This document shows, piece after piece, positions 17,243-26,683 of a stretch of DNA of 64,000 nt. Made by a program: the position numbers and the translations under genes. The stretch covers positions 1-64,000 of the forward strand of contig NZ_AEIU01000052.1 of NCBI RefSeq assembly GCF_000165125.1, written 5' to 3'. The notes beneath the pieces were generated by a model, which searched no databases, had not been told where the DNA came from, and worked only from the letters and a program-made list of their open reading frames with translations. Each line of letters opens with the position of its first letter. Position 1 is the stretch's first letter. Source of the stretch: Vibrio caribbeanicus ATCC BAA-2122 (GTDB taxonomy: Bacteria; Pseudomonadota; Gammaproteobacteria; Enterobacterales; Vibrionaceae).

Positions 17243-18025
17243 ATGGCGGTTCTGCAGTTTGGCGATCATTTTTGTGCTGATGAACATTTTGGATTAGTTA
17301 CCGGTGTTGCTGCCGAGATAACCGGCCATGACTCTGGTTTGCACTTTCATAATAAAGACCAGCTGCTCTCATCCCAGCAGGGTTGTATGGTCATTACGCT
17401 TGATAACATTAAATATGTGCTTCCACCAATGCGGGCTGCATGGATTCCAGCTGGCTTAGTACACAACGCGCAATCTACTTACCTCGCTCACTATCGTTCT
17501 CTTTACTTTGATAACTCATTAATTCCCCGTCTACCACGCAAGGTGAAAATTCTGGATATCAGCCCTCTAATGCGTTTACTGATTGAACGTATGGCCTTTT
17601 GGCCTTTTGATAAACCAGACATTGAACAGCTCAATACGCTAAACCTTTTTATTGAAGAGTTAAATCAAGCCTCCGATGCACACCTTCACTTGCCGCTTCC
17701 TAAAGATCATCGTTTACAATCATGGCTAGCCGGAATTAATAATAGTGAATTTATGGCACCTACGCTTTCTGAGTTGAGTAAACAGGTAGGGGCCAGCGAC
17801 AAGACTATAACCCGTATTTTTAATCGTGAAACAGGTATGCCTTATCAGAGCTGGCGTCAACAATGGCGTCTCTTGGGCGCCATTGAGCTATTATCAAATG
17901 GGATGAGCATCTCAGATGTCGCGCACCGCTTGGAGTTTTCCAGTGATAGCGCCTTTATCTATTTTTTTCGGCAGAAAACAGGAGTTACGCCTCTTAACTT
18001 TTTGTCACAGAAAGAGGGAAGCTAA
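17243..18025 (+). CDS. AraC-family regulator with N-terminal cupin
   Basis: A 260-residue protein. The N-terminal cupin-like part (about 1-100) contains HDSGLHFHNKDQLL and PPMRAAWIPAGLVHNAQ. The C-terminal AraC domain (about 155-255) has two helix-turn-helix units: TLSELSKQVGASDKTITRIF and SISDVAHRLEFSSDSAFIYFFRQKTG. It resembles regulators placed next to efflux genes. The ATG follows GGGACGAGAG. It converges with the RND pump gene (37 bases between stops), so pump control from here would be by acting at a distance on the 22.3-kb promoter. Confidence 0.88.
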   Translation: MAVLQFGDHFCADEHFGLVTGVAAEITGHDSGLHFHNKDQLLSSQQGCMVITLDNIKYVLPPMRAAWIPAGLVHNAQSTYLAHYRSLYFDNSLIPRLPRKVKILDISPLMRLLIERMAFWPFDKPDIEQLNTLNLFIEELNQASDAHLHLPLPKDHRLQSWLAGINNSEFMAPTLSELSKQVGASDKTITRIFNRETGMPYQSWRQQWRLLGAIELLSNGMSISDVAHRLEFSSDSAFIYFFRQKTGVTPLNFLSQKEGS

Positions 18026-18062
18026 AAGCCAGTCCTGTTTAGCTTCCGCTGGCTCCCTCAGG

Positions 18063-21000
18063 TTATTTCTTTTGCCCAATTTTTCTAGTGGCGAATGTCA
18101 TCACGACGATAAAAAATACAGGGATAAAGAATATACCTAGGAACGTCGAGCTCAACATACCACCAAGCACAGCAGTGCCTAGCGCAGTTTTTGCTCCAGA
18201 GCCTACACCATGACTCATCGCTAAGGGCAAAACGCCCAAACCAAAAGCCAACGATGTCATAATGATGGGTCTGATTCTTGTCCTTACCGCATTGAGTGTC
18301 GCGTCGGTGAGAGATAGTCCTTGGGTGTACTGTTCTTTGGCAAATTCAACGATGAGAATCGCGTTTTTGGTTGCAAGTCCGACGGTGGTTAGTAGACCTA
18401 CTTGGAAGAAAATATCATTCGACATTCCCCTTAAACCAACGGCGATTAATGTTCCAAGAATACCAAGTGGCACGACCAAAATAACGGCTAGGGGTACTGA
18501 CCAACTTTCATAGAGTGCTGCAAGCACAAGAAAAACCACTAATATAGACAAGGCATATAAGAGAGGTGCTTGACTGCCAGCTAAACGTTCTTCATATGAT
18601 AAACCATTCCAAGTGATATCGAATCCTTCTGGCAGCGATTTCTTCAAGCCTTCTATGTACTCCATGGCCTCACCCGTACTGTATCCCGGTGCAACATTTC
18701 CCTGAATATTAACGGCAGAAACAGCGTTGAAACGTTCTAGCCTGGGTGATTCGATAGTCCAATGTCCTTGAATGAACGAATTAAGAGGAATCATTTCACC
18801 GTGTGTATTTTTGGCATACCACATGCCAATATTATTTGGTGTTAGTCGGTAATCTTCATCACCTTGAATGTACACTTTTTTAATACGCCCACGATCAACA
18901 AAATCATTGACATAATTGCTACCGAATGCGCTGCTTATTATGCCGTTAACATCATCAACGGAGAGGTTGAATGCCCTTATTTTGCTGTTATCTATATCAA
19001 GTTGGTAAGATGGAGCATCCTCTTGACCATTCGCCCTCATACCGACGAGTTTCGGGTTTTTATTGGCTAGTTGAATGAGCTTGTCTCTAGCATTAAGCAG
19101 TGCTCTATGTCCGTGATTCCCTCTGTCTTGGAGGTAGAAGTCAAAGCCTCCTGATGTGCCTAATTCGAGTACTGCTGGGGGGGCAAAGGAAACGGCAACG
19201 GCTTCACGCATGCTAGCAAAGAAAGCCATAGAACGTTTGACTACAGAGTTGACATCTTGCCCTGCGCCTTGACGGTATTTCCAGTCTTTGAGGCCAATAA
19301 ATGCTACGCCCATGTTGTTCCCGGTACCGGCAAAACTAAATCCGGAAGCAATAAAGACATTCTCGACGAGTTCAGACTCTTCTTCTCTAAAATACTTAGA
19401 GAGTTTTTCCATCGCTTGTTCGGTCTGTTTTTGGGTTGAGTTAGTGGGGAGAATGACTTGTGCAAACAAAATACCCTGATCTTCATCAGGTAAAAATGAG
19501 GTGGGTAAAGTGGCTGCATACCATGCTCCCAAACCAGTAAGTATGAGGAAGAGAAACATAAAACGAAGTGGTCTCTTTAACATCAAAGCAACACTCTTTT
19601 CATAGCCTTTAGCGCTGGTATCAAAATAGCGATTGAATAGGCGGAAAATGCCATTGGCCTGTTTCTCATTTTTTATAGGCTTGAGCATCGTGGCACATAA
19701 TGCTGGTGTGAGGACTAAGGCCACGACCGCAGATAAAGCCATTGCCGTGATGATCGTTACAGAGAACTGACGGTAAATAACCCCAGTTGAACCGGACATA
19801 AATGCCATAGGGACAAAAACTGCGGAGAGTGTGAGCGCGATACCCACTAGAGCGCTTGAGATTTGCCCCATGGATTTATGTGTGGCTTCTCTCGGACTCA
19901 ATCCATCTTCGTGCATGACACGTTCAACATTTTCAACCACGACAATGGCATCATCAACCAGTAAACCAATTGCCAGCACCATTGCAAACATGGTTAACGT
20001 GTTGACAGATAGCCCTAAAGCAAAGAGAACGGCAAATGTACCGAGCAGTACAACTGGTATGGCAATGGTTGGAATCAGTGTTGCCCTGAAATTTTGCAAA
20101 AACAGAAACATAATGAAAAAGACTAAAATGACTGCTTCAAATAGAGTATGAACCACTCCTTCTATCGATTTACCGACGAAAGGAGAGGTATCATATGGAT
20201 ATACCACATCCAAGCCATCTGGAAAAAAAGGCCTCAGTTCATCTATCTTTTGTTTTACTGCTGCTGAGGTTTGCAGCGCGTTTGCGCCAGGTGCGAGCTT
20301 CACTCCCAATGCAGCACTTGGGTACTGGTTATAAAAATTGGTCATGATGTAATCATCAGCGCCCAGTTCAACGCGTGCGACATCCTTTAGGAAAACACTG
20401 GCACCAACTTGATCCGATTTAATGATGATCTCTTGAAACTCATGAGCCGTTTTTAGACGGCTTTGCGCTGAAATGCTCGCATTTAGCTCAGTCTCGTTAG
20501 ATGGGTTAGCTCCAAGTTGCCCTGCTGATACCTGCGCATTTTGTTCTTTAAGTGCTTTGATGATATCACTGCTGGTGAGCCCGTACTTCACAAGTTTCAG
20601 TGGATCAAGCCATATTCTCATCGCATAAGGTGCACCAAATATCTGAATCTCTCCCACGCCATTGACCCGGCTCAGCGGTTCACTGATATTTGAAATCATA
20701 AAATCTGAAATATCATTTTTATCCAAGCTGCCATCTTTGGAGTAAAAACCAGCGATAAGGAGGATATTAGCGCTCGATTTATTGACTTTGACCCCTTGCT
20801 GCTGAACTTCTAGAGGTAATAAAGGTAGCACCGATTGCAGTTTGTTTTGGACTTGTACTTGTGCGATGTCCGGATCGACATCAGAGTTAAAGGTGACGGT
20901 AATTGAAACATTTCCCGTATTGTCGCTGCTTGAGGAAAAATACCTTAAATGATCAATACCTGTTAAGGATTGTTCTATGACTTGGGTTACGCTATCCTCT

Positions 21001-21170
21001 ACTGTCTTCGCATTTGCACCGTTATAGCGGGTGCTAATAATTATTGTTGATGGGGCAATACTCGGGTATTGCGAGACAGGCAGTTTGAATATAGCCAAAA
21101 CGCCACATAGCATTATGAGGATAGCGATAACCCAGGCAAAAATGGGCTTATCGATAAAGTATCTGGACAT
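18063..21170 (-). CDS. RND multidrug efflux pump, inner-membrane transporter (AcrB/HAE1 type)
   Basis: A 1035-residue protein with the full HAE1 architecture: N-terminal membrane span, porter domain, TM2-6, docking domain and second half. The proton-relay pair is in GLLVDDAIVVVENVERV (TM4), with the conserved lysine in AILIVEFAKEQY (TM10). It exchanges protons for amphiphilic drugs, dyes or bile-type compounds and works with the adaptor encoded just upstream. Its ATG shares one base with the adaptor stop (TAATG), so translation is coupled. No outer-membrane TolC-type gene is present; the chromosomal TolC probably completes the complex (inference). The exact Vibrio pump name cannot be assigned from sequence alone. 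Confidence 0.93.
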   Translation of the reverse strand: MSRYFIDKPIFAWVIAILIMLCGVLAIFKLPVSQYPSIAPSTIIISTRYNGANAKTVEDSVTQVIEQSLTGIDHLRYFSSSSDNTGNVSITVTFNSDVDPDIAQVQVQNKLQSVLPLLPLEVQQQGVKVNKSSANILLIAGFYSKDGSLDKNDISDFMISNISEPLSRVNGVGEIQIFGAPYAMRIWLDPLKLVKYGLTSSDIIKALKEQNAQVSAGQLGANPSNETELNASISAQSRLKTAHEFQEIIIKSDQVGASVFLKDVARVELGADDYIMTNFYNQYPSAALGVKLAPGANALQTSAAVKQKIDELRPFFPDGLDVVYPYDTSPFVGKSIEGVVHTLFEAVILVFFIMFLFLQNFRATLIPTIAIPVVLLGTFAVLFALGLSVNTLTMFAMVLAIGLLVDDAIVVVENVERVMHEDGLSPREATHKSMGQISSALVGIALTLSAVFVPMAFMSGSTGVIYRQFSVTIITAMALSAVVALVLTPALCATMLKPIKNEKQANGIFRLFNRYFDTSAKGYEKSVALMLKRPLRFMFLFLILTGLGAWYAATLPTSFLPDEDQGILFAQVILPTNSTQKQTEQAMEKLSKYFREEESELVENVFIASGFSFAGTGNNMGVAFIGLKDWKYRQGAGQDVNSVVKRSMAFFASMREAVAVSFAPPAVLELGTSGGFDFYLQDRGNHGHRALLNARDKLIQLANKNPKLVGMRANGQEDAPSYQLDIDNSKIRAFNLSVDDVNGIISSAFGSNYVNDFVDRGRIKKVYIQGDEDYRLTPNNIGMWYAKNTHGEMIPLNSFIQGHWTIESPRLERFNAVSAVNIQGNVAPGYSTGEAMEYIEGLKKSLPEGFDITWNGLSYEERLAGSQAPLLYALSILVVFLVLAALYESWSVPLAVILVVPLGILGTLIAVGLRGMSNDIFFQVGLLTTVGLATKNAILIVEFAKEQYTQGLSLTDATLNAVRTRIRPIIMTSLAFGLGVLPLAMSHGVGSGAKTALGTAVLGGMLSSTFLGIFFIPVFFIVVMTFATRKIGQKK

Positions 21171-22324
21171 TAATCACTTGCTCCTCTTCTAGGGGTGACT
21201 TCTTTTATCTTGGGTCTATTTTGTTCGATAGCTTCGACATGATCTCCTGAGTGGATCCTTTGCAGATTACTGATGACAACACGATCACCTTCTTCTAGGC
21301 CTGATGTGATGCGCCATTTATCACCAATGACTTCGGCTGTTTCAATTACTTTTTGTTTGACTGTGCCTTCTGGGTCAACGAGCATAACAATCGCTTGGCC
21401 TTTACTGTTTCTCGTCACCGCTTTTTGTGGAATTAAAATTGCGTTTGGGTCGGTTCCGATATTTAAACGTGCGCGCACATACATACCCGGTAGTAGGATG
21501 GCTTTTTTATTTGGAAATTCTGCTCGAATTGTCACCGAATCAGTGGCTGAATTCACGTTTACCTCAGTAAATTTGATTTTGGCGCGAGCTGGGTACTGTT
21601 GCGTTCCCATTAGTAGCGTAATGGTGGGCTCTGATTCTTCTCGAAACTCACCTTTTCGATAAGCATTCTTAATTTTGAATATTTCAGCGCTCGAACGAGA
21701 GAGGTCGATATTAATGGGGTCAAGTTGCTGAATTCTCGCAAGCATTTGTTCTTGCCCTGAAGTGACGAGCGTACCTTCGGTGACCAAAGAACGGCCAATT
21801 AAACCTGAAATAGGTGCTTTAACTTTGGTGTACTCAAGATTAATTTCAGCTTGATTTAATGCTGCCTCAGAAACTTGCAGTGCGGCTCGAGAAACTTTAT
21901 AGGTCGCTAGAGTATCATCCAGCTCTTGCTGACTGAGTGCTCCACGTGAAACGAGGCGCTGGGTGCGTTTGAGTCGTGTTTCAGCGGCGTATAAGTTAGC
22001 TTTATTCGCTTCAACCTCAGCCTTTGCACTGACTAATTTTGCTTGATAGGGTGCTGGGTCAACTTGATAAAGAGATTCGCCTTGCTTAACAAAACTACCT
22101 TCGGTAAAGATTCGTTTGGTAATAATACCGTTGACTTGTGGGCGAACTTCAGCTTCCCTAAAGGCTTTGGTTCGGCCTGGAAGGTCAACCGATAAAGCTT
22201 GCTCGACTTGAGTTACTCTAATGGTATCGACTTGGATTGGCGAATTTTTTGGAGTTTGAGCTTTATCGCTATCGCATCCTACAAGGGATAGGATAGCAAG
22301 GAAAATGATGCCAGCTTTGTACAT
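21170..22324 (-). CDS. RND efflux periplasmic adaptor (membrane fusion lipoprotein)
   Basis: A 384-residue AcrA-type adaptor. The N-terminus is a lipoprotein signal with lipobox LVGC (C17). The lipoyl halves (FREAEVRPQVNGIITKRIF and VKAPISGLIGRSLV) flank an alpha-hairpin (about 85-150), followed by beta-barrel and membrane-proximal domains. It links the inner-membrane pump to an outer-membrane channel. The start overlaps nothing upstream; the stop overlaps the pump start by one base. The two form one operon. No local TetR or other repressor is adjacent on this strand. Confidence 0.92.
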   Translation of the reverse strand: MYKAGIIFLAILSLVGCDSDKAQTPKNSPIQVDTIRVTQVEQALSVDLPGRTKAFREAEVRPQVNGIITKRIFTEGSFVKQGESLYQVDPAPYQAKLVSAKAEVEANKANLYAAETRLKRTQRLVSRGALSQQELDDTLATYKVSRAALQVSEAALNQAEINLEYTKVKAPISGLIGRSLVTEGTLVTSGQEQMLARIQQLDPINIDLSRSSAEIFKIKNAYRKGEFREESEPTITLLMGTQQYPARAKIKFTEVNVNSATDSVTIRAEFPNKKAILLPGMYVRARLNIGTDPNAILIPQKAVTRNSKGQAIVMLVDPEGTVKQKVIETAEVIGDKWRITSGLEEGDRVVISNLQRIHSGDHVEAIEQNRPKIKEVTPRRGASD

Positions 22325-22402
22325 AGACCTTGAATTCTCTTATTGACAAATAATCTATTACTTTAGGCGCTGGCAGACAGTTTTTGTTAATGATAGTACG
22401 AC

Positions 22403-23116
22403 TTAATATATCGATTTTAGGACAAGTTGATTAAATTTGGGCAAAATGGACTGCGCATTGACAGTGTCAGAAGTTCGATTAAGCCTTTGCTCAAGTTCTG
22501 ATTGGGAAAGGTGTTGCCTATTGTCGTGCAAAATTGTTCGCATCACATTGGTACTAAACTCTGGGTGGAATTGGACGCCCCATGTTGTTTCTCCAATACG
22601 AAGAGCATGGTGGTTTTCCATATCATTGCGGGCAAGAATCGTGGCATTATCTGGCGCTGAAACAACGGATTGAAAGTGTATTGTATGAGCATCAAACTGC
22701 ATTGGTAGAGTGGAAAATATAGGGTCAGTATGACTTTCACACGTTCGCCTCACTGTCACGGTTCCTATCTCTAGACCTTTCGGGTTCTCTGCCACATCGC
22801 CACCAAATGCCTTGGCGATCAATTGATGACCGAAGCAGATACCGAGTGTGGGAATACTATTTTCAGCCAGCCGTAGTACATCCACTTCAAGTTTTTTCAT
22901 CCAAGGCAATTGCTGGGTTACCATCGCGGGCGAGCCCATGATAATTACACCTGCGAGTGAGTTCAGTGGAGGGAGCGGCTTATGAGTACCATCATGGAAT
23001 TCCACTACGAGTTTCGTTTCACCAACAGCCGACTTAGCCCAATGTTCAAAGTTTCCGTATTTTTCGACCAGCAGTGTGGAAGCTGAACCGACATTTACTA
23101 TCAATAAACGTTTCAT
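22403..23116 (-). CDS. Class I glutamine amidotransferase-like protein
   Basis: A 237-residue single-domain protein from the MKRLLIVNVG start; an upstream ATG at 23146 would add ten residues without a ribosome binding site. It has the full triad of the class I amidotransferase fold: nucleophile C94 in GICFGHQLIA, and H184 and E186 in VQFHPEFS. It resembles stand-alone YfeJ-like, GMP-synthase-glutaminase-like proteins with unknown acceptor. It is the last gene after the SgrR-like regulator (94 bases apart) and may be co-transcribed with it. Confidence 0.8.
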   Translation of the reverse strand: MKRLLIVNVGSASTLLVEKYGNFEHWAKSAVGETKLVVEFHDGTHKPLPPLNSLAGVIIMGSPAMVTQQLPWMKKLEVDVLRLAENSIPTLGICFGHQLIAKAFGGDVAENPKGLEIGTVTVRRTCESHTDPIFSTLPMQFDAHTIHFQSVVSAPDNATILARNDMENHHALRIGETTWGVQFHPEFSTNVMRTILHDNRQHLSQSELEQRLNRTSDTVNAQSILPKFNQLVLKSIY

Positions 23117-23210
23117 ATGTTTTCTATCTTTGCCAAGTAGGATCAAATAATCACATTATGGAAGTCGACCGAGTGAAACAATATAATTTATTGAAGTTGT
23201 GATTAAAGTG

Positions 23211-24776
23211 TTAATCCAGCCAAAGCTTTGCGAAGTCACACCAACCTATCTTGTTGATCTTGACATTTTTCAGGCGGGAAGGAACGTTGAGTGTTAGATC
23301 CTCTGAATTTATAATGGTCATTATATTGTCATCATCAAGCTGTTTTAGTATTTTATCGACGATATATTCCCTTTCATGAGGCGAGTAACTGGCTCGTATT
23401 TTTCTTATTTGGGCTTGTAACTTACTATGCTGATCCCAGCTTAAATCTCTCTTCCAGTATGGGTAAAGCTTGAAAAAAGCAACAAAGCTAGTCACTTTGT
23501 CATATTCACAGCGAATGCCACCAATCCTTATATCCTGACGTTGAGTTGAGTGCCCAAACGTTACCTCTTCACTTATTACGTTTGGCAAAATGCTTTTTAG
23601 TTTCTTCGCTAACTTTCTGCTTTCATTATTATTCTCATGGCTCAAGTTGACCGGGACAGTCAGGTTTAGATTGGGTGTTTCTCCCGTTTCTAGCAAGCGC
23701 ACTAGCGGCTCTTTTATCTCATTGCGCTGAAGTTCTCTGCGATTTAACAGTAAAAAAAAGTAACCAATCTCTTTGGTTGATACTTGGTAACTATCTTCCT
23801 GATTGTGAATAAAAAAGAAGTTCTGGTCGCACTTTTTTTCCTCAGCCCAGTTTTCGTAAATCCAAAGCTCGATTTGATTAATAAGTGCTGTGACACCAGT
23901 GTATTGGGGGTAGCGTTTTAGGCGAATAAGACGACTAGAATGAATGTCGACCATAAAAGGACCAGAACCTATGGGCGTATAGGCATGGCTTGGTTGGTAT
24001 ATTTGATTACTGGGCATGATGGCTGTTTCTGCCCTACTAAGGAGCTGAGCAAAGCTATAGTCAGTTTCTGAAAGTGTAAACTGAGCCACATGCGAAGAAA
24101 TGGCTTTTACCTCAATCATATGCTGGTACAAGGAGTGCCAGTAATCAGAGATAGATAGGGCTTTAAAGTTATTCACAACTTCGTATGCGTCTATGGGTGA
24201 GCCATCATGAAAGGTCGCCGACTCTCTCAGATAAAACGTCCATATTTTTCCATCATCACTACACTTCCAAGTATGTGCTAGTTCAGGCTTGATCTCGTGG
24301 TTTTCAGAGTTAACGAGAGTTTGGAAAATTTCATGAATAAGATGCCGCTCTGTTCTTTCAAAAGCCAAATGAGGATGTAGCTGGTTTATTTGACGATGGA
24401 ATCTCGCAAAAATAGTGCTGGAGTTTTGTTTAACACTTGATGCTAGATAACGCTTGAGACCCATTGAGACGTCTCGTTGATTAAAGCCCAAAAGATGATC
24501 TACTTGGTCATATTTTTCTGCTGCGACGGCATGATTCACTAATAGGTAACAGGCACTTTCAGGCTCGATGAGACAGGTGATTTGTCCTTTCTGCCCACGA
24601 CCTTTTGTAGGTAACCACTTCAACCATAGATAACTCGACATTTGCTTGAGTAATGTCCGGGCATGTCGTTCGCTACAAACAAAGGCTTTAGCAATGTCTG
24701 CCATCATAGTATGACTGGTGTGTGGCCCGTATTGCTTAAAAAGTGCTTCATAGAGCTCTAGTTTTCGTCTGTTCAT
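23211..24776 (-). CDS. SgrR-like regulator (winged helix fused to solute-binding domain)
   Basis: A 521-residue protein. An N-terminal SgrR-type DNA-binding domain (about 1-115: HTMMADIAKAFVCSERHARTLLKQM) is fused to a cytoplasmic extracellular-solute-binding family 5 domain (about 160-500: EIFQTLVNSENHEIKPELAHTW, WTFYLRESATFHDGSPIDAYEVV). E. coli SgrR senses sugar-phosphate stress and activates sgrS; the ligand here is unknown. There is no signal peptide, as expected. The start codon overlaps the stop of a 64-residue ORF by four bases (ATGA), which implies translational coupling. Confidence 0.88.
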   Translation of the reverse strand: MNRRKLELYEALFKQYGPHTSHTMMADIAKAFVCSERHARTLLKQMSSYLWLKWLPTKGRGQKGQITCLIEPESACYLLVNHAVAAEKYDQVDHLLGFNQRDVSMGLKRYLASSVKQNSSTIFARFHRQINQLHPHLAFERTERHLIHEIFQTLVNSENHEIKPELAHTWKCSDDGKIWTFYLRESATFHDGSPIDAYEVVNNFKALSISDYWHSLYQHMIEVKAISSHVAQFTLSETDYSFAQLLSRAETAIMPSNQIYQPSHAYTPIGSGPFMVDIHSSRLIRLKRYPQYTGVTALINQIELWIYENWAEEKKCDQNFFFIHNQEDSYQVSTKEIGYFFLLLNRRELQRNEIKEPLVRLLETGETPNLNLTVPVNLSHENNNESRKLAKKLKSILPNVISEEVTFGHSTQRQDIRIGGIRCEYDKVTSFVAFFKLYPYWKRDLSWDQHSKLQAQIRKIRASYSPHEREYIVDKILKQLDDDNIMTIINSEDLTLNVPSRLKNVKINKIGWCDFAKLWLD

Positions 24777-24967
24777 TTGTGCTTTGCTTGATGCCCATTA
24801 TTTTCAGGGGTATTTTCCCAAAATTTATCCGTGGCGTATATCTCATTGAGTCGCTCAATTCTTTGTGCTGGAGTGAGATAAAAACACTGAGCCAACCATC
24901 CAGTTTTTTTGTCGTAACGGTGTGATCGATTAAGTATCTCGGCGAAATGATTGCATATTTTCATCAT
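24773..24967 (-). CDS. Small protein (64 aa) translationally coupled to the SgrR-like gene
   Basis: Begins MMKICNHFAEILNRSHRYD and ends NTPENNGHQAKHK; predicted soluble, with LTPAQRIERLNEIYATDKFW in the centre. An AGAGG ribosome binding site lies 5 bases before the first of two tandem ATGs. The stop overlaps the next start in an ATGA junction. It is too long and dissimilar to be SgrT. I do not recognise the family; the coupling and ribosome binding site support a real gene. Confidence 0.65.
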   Translation of the reverse strand: MMKICNHFAEILNRSHRYDKKTGWLAQCFYLTPAQRIERLNEIYATDKFWENTPENNGHQAKHK

Positions 24968-25016
24968 AATTCCTCTTGATTGAAGTCAGATGAGATTAAA
25001 TTGTCCAGCGACAAAA

Positions 25017-25049
25017 AAACCGGAACAAATAAAAAATTTGTTCCGGTTT
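25017..25049. terminator. Terminator closing the minus-strand sugar operon
   Basis: 14-bp perfect stem AAACCGGAACAAAT / ATTTGTTCCGGTTT with a 5-base loop. Read on the minus strand it is followed by a run of seven T. It lies 60 bases after the ulaE-type stop and also separates it from the small ORF at 24967. Confidence 0.9.
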
Positions 25050-25109
25050 AATTATGACTTAGGTTATCTCTGACAACGTAGAGAAAATTCTTGTTGTAAA
25101 ATATGCTGC

Positions 25110-25979
25110 CTATAGGTCGAAACCAGCCCCGTGGGCGATCTCTTCAAGCTTGGTCTTGGCATCAATCATGTTCTGATACCAATGCTCGTCTTGCGCCCAC
25201 ATTTCAATGACCAAAGGAGCACAGTAATCCATATCCTTAAGTGCCGTAAAGATTGAGTGAAAATCGACTTGGCCTTCACCGATAACAAGATCACGAAATT
25301 GCCCGGGGTGGGTATCGGTTACTTTAAGTGTATCTTTTAAGTGGACTTGAACAATATGTGATTGGCTGAGTTTTAGTTCAGTTACAACATCATAGTTCCA
25401 CCCTGTAATATTTCCGACATCGGGATAAGCCATAAAATAAGGAGATGGGATGTGACGCTTGAGTACCTCAAATTTACTCAAAGAATTCAGGTACGGTGTA
25501 TCCATAATTTCGACACCGAGCACAATACCAGCCCGTTCAGCCATTTTGACAGCTTTTTGCATACCATCGATAAAGCGTAAATGCGTTTCTTGAGATTGTT
25601 TTTCGTAGTAAACATCGTACCCAGCCATTTGAATACATCGAATGCCAAGTTTGAACGCGAGGGTAATGGCTTTCTCCATAATAACAAATGCATGCTCACG
25701 AGTGGCCTCGTCCATCGATCCGAAAGGAAATTTTCGATGAGCGCTTAGGCACATAGACTGGAGCGGCATCTCGAGCTGTTCACACAAGTCTCGGATACGA
25801 TAGATTTCTTGATCACTCCAATCTAGACGTGCACGACGTTCATCAGATTCATCGATCGAAATTTCCACAAAATCGAATCCAGCTTCTTTGGCTTTTTGAA
25901 GACGAGCTTCCCAATCTAATGAAGCTGGCATTGCTTTCTCGTAGATCCCTAAACGGAATTTTTTTTGGTGATTGATCAT
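25110..25979 (-). CDS. ulaE: L-xylulose-5-phosphate 3-epimerase (UlaE/SgbU type)
   Basis: A 289-residue TIM-barrel epimerase. Landmarks shared with E. coli UlaE: LGIYEKAMPASLDWEARLQ, FVEISIDESDERRARLDW, SMCLSAHRKFPFGSMD, IQMAGYDVYYE, VEIMDTPYLNS, YPDVGNITGW, VHLKDT and IEMWAQD. The metal ligands E, D, H and E lie in the last four of these. It converts L-xylulose-5-P to L-ribulose-5-P. It is the last gene of the operon, 56 bases after the UlaD-type gene. Specificity among the Ula and Sgb versions cannot be separated by eye. Confidence 0.9.
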   Translation of the reverse strand: MINHQKKFRLGIYEKAMPASLDWEARLQKAKEAGFDFVEISIDESDERRARLDWSDQEIYRIRDLCEQLEMPLQSMCLSAHRKFPFGSMDEATREHAFVIMEKAITLAFKLGIRCIQMAGYDVYYEKQSQETHLRFIDGMQKAVKMAERAGIVLGVEIMDTPYLNSLSKFEVLKRHIPSPYFMAYPDVGNITGWNYDVVTELKLSQSHIVQVHLKDTLKVTDTHPGQFRDLVIGEGQVDFHSIFTALKDMDYCAPLVIEMWAQDEHWYQNMIDAKTKLEEIAHGAGFDL

Positions 25980-26035
25980 ATATTGTCCTTGTTACGAAAA
26001 TGCATGTTTCAGTTAATAAGTGGTGAAACTCTGTG

Positions 26036-26683
26036 TTACCAATAACGCGAGATTTCTTGACGAAATTCATTGGCGATATCTCGCCCTTTATCACTGGATA
26101 AAGCACGACCAGCAATGAATGATTTTACGTTAAGATCTTTAAATAAGGCGATATCTTGAGGGGAAATCCCCCCTGTAATCGAGAGTTCAATTCCTTTTTC
26201 GGAAAGCTGGTGCATTTTTTCTAAGTCATCTTTATTCCAAGTGACTCCTGACAATTCAGCATCACGAGAGCGATGGTATATTGCTTGAGAAATACCTAAA
26301 TCACGCCAGTTTTGAACATCTTTCATAGTCCAATTACCGTAGAGCTCGATTTGTATTTCTCCGTTATACTGATCCATGGTCTCTTTTGCAGCACGAATGG
26401 TTTCAATATGTGCCGCAGCACTGACTGTTACCCAAGTCGCCCCATTTCTGGCCGCAATCTCGGTTAATATTTTGCTTGCATCGGTGATTTTCATATCACA
26501 GACAAGAATATGGTTGGGGTATTTCAGGCCTAATGTTTTGACCGCTTCCATTCCTTCACTAAACGCTAAGATCGTTCCGACCTCAATCACGTCAACAAAC
26601 TGACTGACTCTATTTGCATGTTCTAATGCGTTGGCCAAATTGGGTGAATCGAGAGCGATTTGTAGTAGTGGCTTATTCGGCAT
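26036..26683 (-). CDS. ulaD: 3-keto-L-gulonate-6-phosphate decarboxylase (UlaD/SgbH type)
   Basis: A 215-residue OMP-decarboxylase-suprafamily barrel. It carries LQIALDSPN, VIEVGTILAFSEGMEAV, LVCDMKITDASKIL (the DxKxxD catalytic motif), TVSAAAHIETI, IELYGNW, YHRSRDAE and SITGGISPQDI. It decarboxylates 3-keto-L-gulonate-6-P to L-xylulose-5-P with Mg2+. The gene overlaps the end of lyxK by 11 bases, so expression is tightly coupled to the kinase. Confidence 0.92.
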   Translation of the reverse strand: MPNKPLLQIALDSPNLANALEHANRVSQFVDVIEVGTILAFSEGMEAVKTLGLKYPNHILVCDMKITDASKILTEIAARNGATWVTVSAAAHIETIRAAKETMDQYNGEIQIELYGNWTMKDVQNWRDLGISQAIYHRSRDAELSGVTWNKDDLEKMHQLSEKGIELSITGGISPQDIALFKDLNVKSFIAGRALSSDKGRDIANEFRQEISRYW

